Below, one piece after another: positions 1 to 12,478 of a stretch of DNA of 64,000 nucleotides. Made by a program: the position numbers and the translations under genes. Position 1 is the stretch's first letter. Each line of letters starts with the position of its first letter. The stretch lies in the NCBI GenBank assembly GCA_002633005.1, contig NMRA01000485.1, positions 124,442-188,441 of the forward strand, in the 5' to 3' direction. Origin of the DNA: Phoronis australis. Taxonomy: Eukaryota > Phoronida > Phoronidae. The notes under the pieces were generated by a model that did not search any database, was not told where the DNA came from, and was given only the letters and a program-made list of their open reading frames with translations.

Positions 1-12
1 AAACGTTTGGTG

Positions 13-75
13 AGGCATTGCAAACGAAGCACACGATCACACTATCTTCTTTAGCGAGATTCTTGCATCTGCGAT
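13..75. repeat. Short fragment shared with 59514-59578
   Basis: GCATTGCA, CGAAGCAC, GATCACACTAT and TCTTGC occur in the same order in both places with small gaps. Probably two remnants of one dispersed repeat; the left copy is near the window edge. Confidence 0.35.
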
Positions 76-1095
76 GCTTATCAGAGAGCAACAGACAATT
101 TGTAAGGGTAATGAAACGTGGTTACGTGGATGTACATTAGTTTTTGATATGTGTTATAGCACACCGGCGCTTACACAACATAGGACAGGGATGCAATGTC
201 TCTGTAACAATTGCGTGTGCGCCGCGCCCCTTTCTGAGTGCTGGGCCTTGCACTATGTTTGATTTTTAACCAGCTTTACTTTGGCTCCGTCTCATTCGGC
301 TGCTGCTGTTCACTATCTACACTACTTTGAACACGCGATATCCTACGGACAGACTTAGCTGTGGCCTATTGTGAATGGGGGCCTAAACAAAAAATATTTC
401 TCATCACGTCAAGAATAAAATCGGGACACGTCGCCGGAGATTTTAGCCACTAACAAGGGCATTTGCAAAGGCCAGGACGTTTTAAAAATAAAAACGTTTC
501 GTAAACACGCAAGTTGATGTCAGGCGTGCAAGTTCAATGTCACAGTCCGAAGTCGAACAACACGGTCTAATTAAACCAGAGCACATGTTACGCTACAACG
601 AAAAACTGCAGCCTTCGGTGTATTACTATTTCCCATTTGTATTTTCATCAGAAATTTTCGTCATGCGGGACTCGGTGACCTTTTCCATAGCTTAAGCGCC
701 AAACACAAGCTAAACGCAAGACAATCGAGTAACGGTCATGACATCGTCAAGACAAGGTAAAAATTACAAAGCCCGTTACACCAATTCTCAGATGCAAGCC
801 TTATAGAGAAGTAATCATCCGTTGAACGCTTTAGTGACACGGGAGTTGCGTCGATCCCACATTAGCGTTTCTAAAATTTTCCTTGTCCGAAAGTCGCGGG
901 GCAAAAATCCGACGTTTATGACATTGTCCGAAGTTCGAAGATCATTAAAAACAGTTTTTGGACCTTGTACGAATTTCGTGGACTATGAAAAACTCATTTC
1001 GGAAATATTTATTCTTGGTCGAAAATGGCGGGCCGTCCGAAAATCACGCGACTTTACCGTACATTTATGATGAAACTTTTGTAAATACATCCACT
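76..1095. other. No recognisable gene
   Basis: Mixed sequence with short frames (74-262, 822-1070) that show no domain or splice structure. Confidence 0.5.
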
Positions 1096-1259
1096 GGTAC
1101 GGATCCAGGATTTTGAGTTGGGGGGGGGCACCGCAAACAGAGTATTAGCCAGAATTTTGCCCTTCAGACATTCGCACCCCCAAACTGCCAAATGGAAGCT
1201 GGGAGAATTTTATGGGGGGCCATGGACCTCCTTTGACCCCCTCTAAATCCGCCACTGAT
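1096..1259 (+). mobile_element. MITE of the GGCGGATCCAG family, copy 1
   Basis: Starts GGTACGGATCCAGGATTTTG and ends CTAAATCCGCCACTGA, so its ends are inverted repeats. The interior has GAGTATTAGCCAGAATTTTG, CAGACATTCGCACCCCC and AACTGCCAAATGGAA, all shared by the other copies. About 160 bp, non-coding. Confidence 0.8.
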
Positions 1260-1610
1260 ATCCGTTTACTTTGTGTACTATACAATATTTTAAATGCATA
1301 CTTAGTTTTCACTTTAAACTGAAGAATATCAGATTACCATACTTTGCGTTGCGGCAGGGTCAAATGTTCTGGAAAGAAATTTGTAGTGCCTAGGGGAAGA
1401 ATCACACAGCCGCACACCTTAATTGCCTACTAAAATCTGACAGGTGACAGAAATTCTGCTTGCAGCTTTGAACACGGTCTCTTCAAGAAGTATTCTTGTC
1501 TCTTACGATGAACACTCGATCGGTTCACTCTTAGGTGTAGCTGTTTCCCTTCGGCATTTCCCACTTGCTGCTACCCAGCTACTTATTATTATTTCACCAC
1601 CTGTTGTCCA

Positions 1611-1713
1611 TATAACGTGACCTATATGTATAGTATATAAGTCTGAAGATTTCTACCCTGACAGGAACTCAAACACATGCCTTCTGTTCACCGGGCACAT
1701 GCTCTAGTCTACT
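1611..1713 (-). mobile_element. tRNA-like short repeat, family 2, copy a
   Basis: Reverse strand: CAGTAGACTAGAGC (A-box-like), TTTGAGTTCC (B-box-like), then AGGGTAGAAATCTTCAGACT and TAGGTCACG. Shares the tail with copies at 1826, 1931 and 55585. Confidence 0.6.
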
Positions 1714-1825
1714 GATCCATCAGGATAACAGGTCGAACACAGAAATCAAATCAAACTTATAGTTATGGGCAACCCACCCTTGAACTACTGAGTAGTAAGT
1801 GGATTTATAGATTGCAAACATTTTC

Positions 1826-1929
1826 AAGTCTGGTCTGCACGCCACCTGATGGACACATCCCGTCGCCGCCTGAAAAGATTTTTACCCCAATGGGGACTCG
1901 AAACAGTGCAGACGCTCTAGTCTACTGCA
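1826..1929 (-). mobile_element. tRNA-like short repeat, family 2, copy b
   Basis: Reverse strand: CAGTAGACTAGAGCGTCTG, CGAGTCCCCATTGGGGTAAA, AATCTTTTCAGGCGGCGACG, then CAGGTGGCGTGCAGACCAG. Matches 55585-55690 almost throughout. Confidence 0.65.
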
Positions 1930-1930
1930 C

Positions 1931-2025
1931 GGTTTGAAGAAAGTCCCGGGTTCGAACCCACATCGGGCCAGAGATATTTCCAGACTTAAATATAGGTCAC
2001 GTGATGTGGCAAACGCAAGGCGTGT
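1931..2025 (+). mobile_element. tRNA-like short repeat, family 2, copy c
   Basis: Plus strand: CCCGGGTTCGAACCCACATC (B box), CCAGACTTAAATATAGGTCA, CGTGATGTGGC and AAGGCGTG. It lies against copy b in the opposite orientation, forming a local inverted repeat. Confidence 0.65.
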
Positions 2026-2185
2026 ATGAAGACTAATAATTCTTACTCATACAATATCAACATGCCAATTTATAACAGCACAGTCAGTTAGATTAGACAC
2101 CTGTGCGTATATGTAACTGATCAAGGCAGCTGCCAATAACTTCCATCTAATGCTTGCTGCAAGTTGTTCTGGGGTAACTTAAATA

Positions 2186-2412
2186 CAGTAAATTTCCAAT
2201 AATTTCTAACACAAAAATAACTACCAAAATTGTCATTTTGCTATTTTCCAAAGGCCAATAACTTTGCTACAACTAGTGGAAACTTAGCCAAATGTTGTTT
2301 TATGACAAAGTACAAACCACGCTAGTTGTAAATTAAAATTTTACTTCTGTGAAGAAATTTCACAAAACAGAATTTCACTTGTCGGACATACAATGTGTAC
2401 TAAATAATATAA
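2186..2412. repeat. Dispersed 220-bp AT-rich repeat, copy 1
   Basis: Shares with 9893-10120 and 11526-11735 an ordered series: AATTGCCAA/AATTGTCA, TAACT, GTGGAAAC, TTTTACTT(C/T)TGTG, AGAAATTT, ACAGAATTTCACTTGTC and a final TAAATAA. Diverged; no coding. Confidence 0.6.
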
Positions 2413-2994
2413 TGCCCACAATGATGTCATGACTTTAAAAAAATCAATATGAGTGGGCTGAAACTTAAGCAACATTGGTCAAAAAGAGACCTTGAACACG
2501 ACAATCAATCCACATAAGGCAGTGAGGTCTCAGCTTGTACACTGCTCAGTCTTTTCCCAGTTGACTTTTCTCCGGTTCGCGACATCATAATGAAAACTAC
2601 CCAGGAGAACCTAGGACAGGAAAATGGTTCTATCCCAGTAAACCACTGTGGTAATTGGGAAGATGTTTTCAATTTTGACTCATGGTTGCCGGCTCTTCTA
2701 GGACCAAACCACCCCTTGTCAATCACAGGTAATCTGTCAATTCATTCTGACTGTAGAAAGACAATACTATGGCAACTGTCTTGAGACTCAGCTTGCAGGG
2801 CTTGATTCGGTGACCTGCAGCAGGAACTGAGACCTGTTTCCCAGATGGTCATTTGTTACTTTGGTGTACTCTTGATGACTGATTTTGAAATATTAAGACA
2901 TTTTCCTGGTTTACAATAGCTAGAAATTGGATTTTGGTGTTATGGAGACATCAATCATTTTTGCTCAACATTATTTTTTTGAAATATCCACCTA

Positions 2995-3056
2995 CAAGAG
3001 ATTATTGACTGGCACTGAGATTAAACAAGAGATTATTGACTGCCATTGAGAATAAA
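2995..3056. repeat. Two-copy 31-bp tandem repeat
   Basis: CAAGAGATTATTGACTG begins both units (2995 and 3026); they differ at two or three positions. Confidence 0.9.
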
Positions 3057-6000
3057 CAGATTCCTCAGTCATTTCCCTGCCGTGGTACACTGGTTATCGT
3101 TTTCCTCAACATACCACAGACTCTTTTATTATAAAGGGAAAACTTGGACTTATTTAATGGTGTCAGTAAATGCATATTTTTCTCATCTCAACAGTGAAAA
3201 AACATGAATATTTGACATTCGAAAAAATTTCAAATATTTTCGTTACACACAAGAATATTCCTGACTTCCTCAGGAGACAACTTTTCAATAAAATATTTTA
3301 GTCTTTCCTGAACACAGAGTGTGTTGTCAGTTACACTCTGGTTGAACTAAAGAAAGTTGAGAGTAACAGTTACATACTAAAAATATACAGTTTTAAAACT
3401 CAAAGCTTTATTTTTAAGAAAACCTTTAGCCTTGATCGCCGATAAAATAACAGACACTCAAATGTCCCACAGAAGAATAAGTTTTATAATTAGGCACCGC
3501 ATCACAAGAAGATCCACGCGCTCATTTTCGGTGTTTTACAGTACTTGTATTTCAATTATCCTATTATGACTCATGACAAATAAGCTATTTCAGCAGTTTG
3601 TTTGCAACACTACATTAATAACATTCATATTCAATTCGCAGATAAACTGGTCACATTTATTAGAACCATGAGATACATGATTACTTTCAATTAAGAGCAG
3701 TCCTGAAACAGATTTCTTAAGCCTCAGGTGACCCCTTACCATCATCAAACACCGTCTAATAATTTGGACGTTACAATTAAGAGATGTAGCTGATGTTCAT
3801 ATGATTATTCTTTTCAACAAAACTGCATGAACTAAATAACAAATTCTTATCCAAATTTTAACGTTGTCATGGTTCCAAGCCGGTCCTCCTAATCATGGAG
3901 GATTATTAAATAATTGATAACAAAAGATGACAGCTCTTGCTCATGTATTTACGTTTGATGATACCGACCACTGCATTGTTTCCGACCTGTTGTTATTAGC
4001 TGCTTTCACACTAGACACCATGTGACTTCGGTCACCAGTGGTGTACCTGTTGTTCGTGGATCAACGTATGGATAAAATTTGCATTTAGAGTTTGCATAAA
4101 ACTTGAGTCTTAGTATTGTTTCCTTAAACATGCAAATCACTCGGGATTTGTTACAATTGACTCGCCTTGTAATTATTGCTCATAATACTACAATTTATAC
4201 TTAATTTAAAGAAATAAAGGTAAAATATAGTGTCAAAGGCACTCATCAAATCCAACAAAACACTGTTTATCCTTCAATTCAACTACGACCCGCAGGAATA
4301 ATTTCCGTCCGTGAGTCTTGACTGGCTGACAAACTGTATCTGCAGCGCCACCATTCATATTACTTTCTGAAAGTACCGTATCCCATTGAGCGTGGAAATC
4401 TCCTAATCCCGCAGTTTTCAAACTACCTAACTCTTTGTGTTGCCATAGCTGTGATCAGTGAGAACAAAGCTAAAACCTTTCTCTACCATTACTTTTACAC
4501 ATTATCATTGATTTCAAACTTTACTACAACTTCACCAATTTGCACATGCAATGTGTGATAATTATAGAAATAGCGTCTAGTTTGTGAACACATTCATCTG
4601 AAACTTTAAAGAACTCTGAGTACCATTTTCCAAATGCAGGGATCTGATTGTTTGCAAACCATTTCAAATTAATACTTCAATAGTTCACAAAACTGAAAGG
4701 AAGATAGATTGAAAAGCACTTCATAGCACTATCATGTTTAATTAAAACTTGCTCAGCGATGGCCAGGAAAATAGATAGATTGGTCCAGAATCAAATTTGG
4801 ATGAGGGAACACGGTCAATGACTGATGCCCAGGTTAAGTCAGCGTGAAAATAAACGATGCATCCTGTGCTAGATAGGAAAACGTGCTATTGATTTAAATC
4901 TGTTTCAGTGCTCAGTCATACAAGGACTGGGTGAACACGGATATACAGCATTAGTGCAGCGCTCAATCAAAACAGCAGGTAAATTTTAATTTGTAAGACG
5001 TTTCTCTTAAAGATATATTGCACAGTGTTTAGGATATATCAATTGCATTTGGACAAGCTGTTTCACAATGGCTAGCGTTGACTATTGGGATTTGATTATT
5101 CGACAGTCACAAAAACCGACCCGTGAAAAAGACAGGTTAGCACTTCTTGTTTTCTAATGGTTATATTGTGGTTGGAATAGAACTCGCACGTTTTCTTTGG
5201 CAAACTGTTTCCTTCTTGTTTTATCTTACTTTAAAGTTGGCCATATTTGAACAACTATGTAGAGGTCAACATAACTTTTAAAGACCTGGGGTGACTAATT
5301 ACAGGCCACCTTATCTTAGCCTTTCAGTCACAGTACACCTACGTTCGCTAACTTGAAGCCACCTTAGCATCACATTACTGTAAATTTCCCTTTACTTGCA
5401 TTGAAAAGTCGTCATAACTTAGGGTAGCATCCAGCACACCTGAGCACCACTTATCTACGAGGTGCTGGAAAACCAGTCACAAGGTTCGATTACTTATAAA
5501 GAACGTGCACTTTTTATTGAAATTGTCATTGCTTATATAAACATCAACAACATTACTGTCGAGTTTGTTATTGTTATTGTTATTATTATTTTCATTGTCA
5601 TTTTTATTATTATTTGTTATAACAGCCTGTTATATCTTTATCAGTATTACAAGTGTTGTTTCTATTACAAGAATTACTATAGTAATAATAATTGTTATTA
5701 ACATTTAATTACCATGTATGTGCATTTTGCAGGCCTGCATTCGAACTAATGCATTTTCCAAGAATTTCTAGGGTCAAATGCATTATATTAACACCCTTAG
5801 CATAAAACCTGGCAATTGAGCACACACAGCGACATCAAGCCTTTGAGCTCATTCCAGTTTCAATTCAAACTCTGTCAGCGCAGAATGGCTCTTTTACACT
5901 GTTTCTTTGGCGGCAAGATTGAGTGCTCCAGCAAGATATTTCTTAGCACAAATGCTAGTGGAAAAACTACTTCCACTTTAATGTTCAGTGTAGTCTAGTG

Positions 6001-9000
6001 CTAAATATCTAGACTGATGTTTCAGCCCAGTGTACATCACACTGTTATCCACATCCATAAACTCGGGGGTTAACACCCATGGCCAGGTAATTGCCCAACC
6101 CTGACTTTTGCCAATTTTTGGTTTAAGTACCCACTGCTTGGGTAATTGTCCAACCCCTTGTCTCAGGGTTTCCTACTTTAAGCACCCAGTGCATTAACTA
6201 GAGAGTTCACGGCAAACTGTTAATTAACATTAGTTATTTTAAAAAATGTACTTTTTCTTCCACTTAATGCTTGTTTATCCCAAGATGGTCGATAATAGTC
6301 TAAGGTCCATCCAAGCGTTTATTCGTTTGATCATGTTTACTGCTTGTATCAGTGACAGGCACTATTCATTTTTTATTTGCTGTATCCTTGATCTCCATTG
6401 CAAGTATCCCAAGAGCATTGTGAAACCAGCTTAACCTTTTTGTTCAAGCCCAATCTTTGTGGAAAACGATGATAGACATACTAGTTCACCAGACCAGATT
6501 GGTTAGCGATTCATAGCTTGATTGGCAAGTCATTGTAGTTTTGTATAGAGTCCACAGGTGGCCTACAGTTAGGAAATGTCTTGAATTGCCAACGAACATA
6601 GGAAACACTTCTGTTAGCCCTGTTCTAATTCACATTTGTTCAACACTTAATTGTTAACTGCATTAGACACTTCTGTGAAACATTATAGGTGAATTTTTTA
6701 TCTAGTGATTGTTTATCCATAGACAGTTGATAATAGTTTACGGTATATAAAGCCATTGTTCATTTAATCGAGAACGTGAAGCTTACTACACTCTTTTATG
6801 GTTCGGTCTCTGTTCATCATTGGTCTCTGTTCATCATTGGTCTCTGTTCATCATTGGTCTCTGTTCATCATTGGTCTCTGTTCATCATTGGTCTCTGTTC
6901 ATCATTGGTCTGCATTACGACAGACAAAAGCGAATCATAGATTGAAACATCTAAACTTTTTCTTCCATAACCAAAGATTGCAAGACAGAGATGGCAGACT
7001 TAACCACTGTGTTTACATGTAACAACGCCATAATTTCCCCAATCAAGCGAGTGACTTTATGCAACCAAGCTTTGGTGAATTAACTACAACATACAATACT
7101 CTCAAAGGCAACAATCCCATACCTGTCAAAAACATTTTTCGTTAAAGCCACTTACTGATATAAAATCAGTCTAATCTTGTTCCATACTCAGCTTGGAAAT
7201 TCCAATTTCTAAGCTTTAGATGAAGGTACAGTTTGTTATTGCACCACACCACGTCCACTATTTAATTGCTTGTTATGGAGACTTTGTTTCAATCGCCAAG
7301 GAAGAATACCATCACAGGAAGTCATTATTGTCCACCTTAGCAGACCATATGGCGGACAATTGTTCAATTCATCATCTGCCTCTTAAAACTTCCACATATA
7401 AATACGGTATTTCTTTAGATATAAAAAGACTAGTTTAAAGATGGTGTAATTTTTCTGAATAACGTGGTGTTGCTTAAAAAAGTGAGCGTCATAAGAAGTG
7501 AGATTGTTTGGAAAAGTTCCTTTAGACTTGATTTCGTAAGGATTTCGTCGTTGAATTTTTTATTGGTGTACCGCTATACCACTGTTAATGAACCAAACTG
7601 TTTAATTACCATGTACTAGTTCTTGGACGTAAACCAAACATAAGCTTAAATCCTGCATCATCAAATCAAACTTGTTTATATATTTTACCTTAGGTTGTGA
7701 AGCCACTGCCCAGATAAGCAACTGCTCTACTTTTAAAGGAAATATTTGCCACATTTGTCACTAATGGAGACTTTCCAAATGTTCTTTTCATAAACACAGT
7801 ACAAGCCAAAACTTAACAGTACAAACACACTTAATTTCTCAATACCCATCATATGCAATAATGAGACAGACCACAGAGAAAATATTGTGTCCTGATTTCA
7901 TGAGACTTCAATTTAGATAACATGAATATGCAGGATGTTAATACTCCAATCTCGAGCAATCCAATCACCATAGGATCTAGTGCAGATTTGGACTTAATAT
8001 GCAGTTAATCCTGATTCCACAGGAACTTAAAAATCTTAGGGATGCTTTGAAAACTTAAGGAAAACTTCAGGTAATTTGTTGAGTCGAATCTATATTTTTA
8101 CTCAAGAATTCAAGTTGACCTATCGGCAGTCGCGAGGCAGCAACGCATCAGTCGGCGAGTTTTTCGCTCTGGGATTTTCTGATAAAAACTTGTAATTTAA
8201 CAACAAAGTTTGATAGCAATGCACTGCAATTTTGTAGAAACTCTGTCATAGGTTACAGATGCGTCACAGAGCATAAATTTGATGAATTCTAGCTTACGAT
8301 TTCACCTATTTCGGAGACCAGGTTTCAATCACTTTGGGCTATAAGCGCCCCCCTTCCTGCAGCGAATTTTTCTAAGCACCCTGGGCGAGGGCGAATACGG
8401 TATTTTAAGCAGAAGTTTTGCTTGCAGAATAACTACTAGGGTTCACCTTTCCCACTTACCGAAACTTCGGTACAAGCGAAAGCAACTTATAACTTCATCA
8501 TAATCCTTCAAGCTAGCATTTGTCATTCACATTTCTCAGTTATCAATATTTTTAATGGTAATAACCTCATCAGCTATGCTTTCCATGAGGGCCTCTGCAT
8601 CCACATTACATTCACCCACACTTACGCCAAACTGCCTCTCTTTCACACGCTGAAGTTAAAAGCGAACATGAGGAGACAAGAGTGCAATGCTCCCAGTTTG
8701 CATTTAGCATTTTCAAAAAAATCAAGTTAGTTTTCAACAGTGAATCATTATGCCTAAGTTGTTGACAGTCTGTCTTTGGCATGTCCTTAAACTGTTCAAT
8801 TTCATGACAAAAAGCAGCGGGTAACCAACTCTGTCATGGCAGGTGATTGACGCTTTGTAAATCAAAACACCTGTGGCTGTTGAAATTACTTGAAGACTAA
8901 GGCCACGTTTGATCTTGACCTTAACACGAGACAAATAACAACAGTGCAATATCCCATGATTTTATACTTAATATCGCAATCGATTTACTTTGAATCAGTG

Positions 9001-9892
9001 TGTCCTGATTGGCTTTCGTCACTAAGCCTACAATTCCCCATTTAAACTGCAAAGAGCGGGTTTACATGATCCAGCATCTTCTAGACATGGAGGCTTTTCA
9101 CAGCATTTCCTTAAGAGTTTTTGCACTTTCGACAATCGGGCATAGAAGCTGGGTAATCAAACTTTAAACTTTCTGAATGAATTTTCAAACTCGATGCAAG
9201 GAAGCCAAACTCGTGGTGGCAATATTAAAACTTGACGCAGTGACGAGTCAAAACAGGTTGTGGAGAACAATGGTAATGTCACCAGAGTTGAACTGATTCG
9301 AGTGTGGGTTCATTCGCACCTCAAAAGGCATGCATCGATTAAGCTCAAACCCTGACATCCACAGGCAAGTTCAGATGGAAACCAAGCTTAACCACGTACA
9401 TTTACACATCCTTCCTAAATCGATATGGATCTCACACAAGCCTCAAGTCTTCAATATAAACGGGGTATAACAGTATAAAAAGTTGCACCCCTATTTAAAG
9501 TAGAATATCCTTCTTCACAATGGCAAAACGGCAGCGTCCAATCAGAAACCAGTGTGCACAGAAAGGCCATAAAGAACGAATATAGAGCCAGTATGACCAC
9601 TATGTTCTCCATTTTGTATATCTTACTAGTGGCATTCAGGTGTAAAATTTAGCGGGAATTACCCTATCTTACACGGGAAGGGGGCAAACCTCCTCTCGAC
9701 CTCCACCAACTCGGCGCTAGGCGCCTCCGATTCGCGCGAGTCCTAAACCTCCCATTACTGAAAACGTTGATCTCCCACTGTACAAACACCAAGTACCGTA
9801 TCCATGTATGATCACATATAATTTTTTGCTCCAAAATTACATGCCACATTTTGAGACAAAACGAGGACTGCTAAGATAACGGCTGGTACAGT
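3057..9892. other. AT-rich non-coding stretch
   Basis: Probably intron of the NKCC-type gene or intergenic. Holds a TTATTATTG-rich patch (about 5560-5700) and the minisatellite at 6805. Short frames (for example 4233-4421 minus, 7220-7438 plus) match nothing known. Confidence 0.5.
6805..6906. repeat. 17-bp minisatellite, six identical copies
   Basis: GGTCTCTGTTCATCATT repeated six times without change, then GGTCTGC. Perfect identity suggests recent expansion. The 74-codon frame over it is a repeat artefact. Confidence 0.97.
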
Positions 9893-10120
9893 AATTCATC
9901 AACATTATTGCCAAAACTGATAATTTTTCCAAGTAAGTTTCAATGGTCTGTTACCTTCTGGCAAACAATGAGAACTTTAGAAAATGTTGTTCTATGACAT
10001 CTACATACTTGTAATAGACCAAATGTTCTTAATTTTTTACTTTTGTGGAGAAATTTAACAACACAGAATTTCACTTGTCAGCCATGCCGTGTGGTAAATA
10101 AATTAAAAATTACTGTAATG
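9893..10120. repeat. Dispersed 220-bp AT-rich repeat, copy 2
   Basis: ACACAGAATTTCACTTGTCA near 10060 is the best-matching segment with copy 1 (ACAGAATTTCACTTGTC near 2370), preceded in both by TTACTTNTGTGNAGAAATTT. Confidence 0.6.
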
Positions 10121-11041
10121 TTTAAAAATAATGAGCAATTCACTTGAATGCGCAATTCATGCCAAGACATGGGTTTTCAGCAATTACAAAAAATGGACAG
10201 AATTCACGCAATAACAGGTTTCGAATGGAATTCCCATATTTCAATTACACATTCTAGAATTCAAATACTTTTGCTTCTTATACAGTGCCATTAACAGTAC
10301 ACTCCACCACGTCTGTTAAAGGATACGGATACTTTCCACATCCAGATCAACAATCGTGTTGCAGCAGACGTGTTCAAGTAATTGTACATTTTTCCTGAAG
10401 GTGGAGCTGTTCTTTCTCTGGTTTCCAGCAGCAACACAAGAGCAAGGCTATTCCATAACACTTCCATGCCAACGACTTGTTATTCAATTAGAAACAGTAA
10501 CACAGTTTACTAATAGCAAAAACAGAAAAAATCAAGAACTTTATCTTAGCTGAAATGTTTTCCTTTGTTTTTTGAAAACTAGAAACAAATGTCTCTATTC
10601 AAGTCTCAAAACTGAGCAAGTTTCACTATCGCCATCTATAATCTTATGACCAAATCAACTAAATAAACAGCTCAGGAATGCACACATACTGACCACACAC
10701 AATATGATCTCATAAAATATAACATTATTAAAACTAAACAGTAGTCTTGCTACACAGAAACCTATATAAAACTATCAAAGGAGCATTAGTTTCAAGCCCA
10801 TTTCCATTGGCATGGAATTAAAAATAGGTGGTCTATTTCATTTAACAAAATCACATAGCATACACTACAAAAATGTGTAAATTTATGATCAACAACAAGG
10901 GTTCTTTGAAAATAAGGCCTTAGAATACAAAAGTTCAGGCAGCATGACATACATGTGCAACATATTAAGTGGCTTCAACAAATTCCTGAGCCAATATTGA
11001 GTCTGGGTAAACATGGTCAGAGCAGTTGGAAATCATTGGAA

Positions 11042-11110
11042 GCATTGTGGTCAAGTGGTCAAGTGGCCCAGTTGCAGTCTCTTTAGGAAGATATAGTGGG
11101 TTCAAATCCC
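11042..11110 (+). other. tRNA-like fragment with B box
   Basis: TGGTCAAGTGGCCCAGT (A-box-like) and GTGGGTTCAAATCCCAGTAG (good T arm) about 40 bases apart, as in a long-variable-arm tRNA or SINE head. No acceptor stem. Confidence 0.4.
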
Positions 11111-11525
11111 AGTAGATAACACTGCTGGACCCTTGAATAGAGTCTGCTGCTGCTTTGAAGTTGAGTAGGCAGTGCTCTGTCAATCGCAATGTTCAGCTAA
11201 GTCCCAAACCCTCTGATAGTCTTAAAAAAAGCAGACAACCATGTCCTGTATCTTGAGTTACGTTTTTAGCTCATAATTTTCACAAAAATGGTAATATTTT
11301 TTTTACTGTGGTGGGCAACGATTGGAGAATGTTACAATAATGACTCAATATTTTACAGATTGAGGCCACTTAAAAGTATTGTAAAGCAACGATCAATAAA
11401 AATTTTTCAAACAATGTGGCTAAAATTTTGAGCGATATGGTCAAATTTCAGTGTCCGGGTTTAAAGGTTGAGCACAGTAGACCACCACACACACAAAAAA
11501 CTATAAACTCCCGCCCGTAATTCTA

Positions 11526-11735
11526 TCATTTTGCACAGAAATAATTGCCAAATTTCCATTATCCATATTTCAAAGGCTGATAACTACCAATTGTGGAAAC
11601 CTTACCAAAAGTGATAGCTACTCAGTACAACTAGGATAGCAATAGACGAAAATGTTCTTGATCTTTATTTTTGCTAAGTATTTTTATTTGTCAACCATAT
11701 TGTGGCCTAAATAAGTGAAATATTACCATAATATC
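11526..11735. repeat. Dispersed 220-bp AT-rich repeat, copy 3 (most diverged)
   Basis: AATTGCCAAATTTCCATTAT, CAAAGGCTGATAACT, TTGTGGAAACCTTACCAAAA, then TTTGTCAACCATATTGTGGC and TAAATAA keep the order of copies 1 and 2. Confidence 0.5.
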
Positions 11736-12430
11736 TATATAGTGCGTGTAAAGTCCTTTCACTTCAAGGTTCCCATGGGGAATGTCAGTTGGTATTAACG
11801 GTTAATTTCGCTACTGGATCAAAGTTAACAGCGAAAGTTAACTTCCCACTCAATGACTCAACAGGTGGCTTTCACACCAGAGTATCCTCTGGTTTACTTC
11901 AGTGTTATCCAAGTTATCAACAGGTGTCACTCTCAATAACAACATGGCATGTGCGTCTGTATTACTTGATTTTTTTTCAATATTCTCCATTCGAACAATA
12001 CAAACACTCCAAATCATGTATTACAATACTTTAAATTTAAACCACATGCCTGCATATATGTATAATGTATTTCAGAGTGCCATTTTGTGATAACTGAGAT
12101 GACCTATACATCAAATTATGGTAACTCAAGTATGGTGCTAGGTGCTATCGACCGAAATCTGTCTGAAAGGTTCACCAAACGCCGGTTTACATGGACGTTC
12201 TTCCAGTGCTGGAATTAAGATGTAATGAAAAGGTCTCGAAAGTTCTGGTTGTTTATTAGACGCACAGTACAACAGCTAATATGGTCAGCTGCAGAGCCAT
12301 TAAGGTTTTGTATAGCAACCATCACCATGAAGTTGAAATAATTCCCAGTTAAATAATTTAAGTTTACAACCCGCCTTACTAAAATTCTCAACTAAGGACA
12401 AATAAAATATATTCTTTAAAATCCCATGAA

Positions 12431-12478
12431 GGGTTAATTAGGTCAAGGGTTAATTAGGTCAAGGGTTAATTAGGTCAA
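12431..12478. repeat. 16-bp minisatellite, three identical copies
   Basis: GGGTTAATTAGGTCAA three times without change. Confidence 0.97.
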
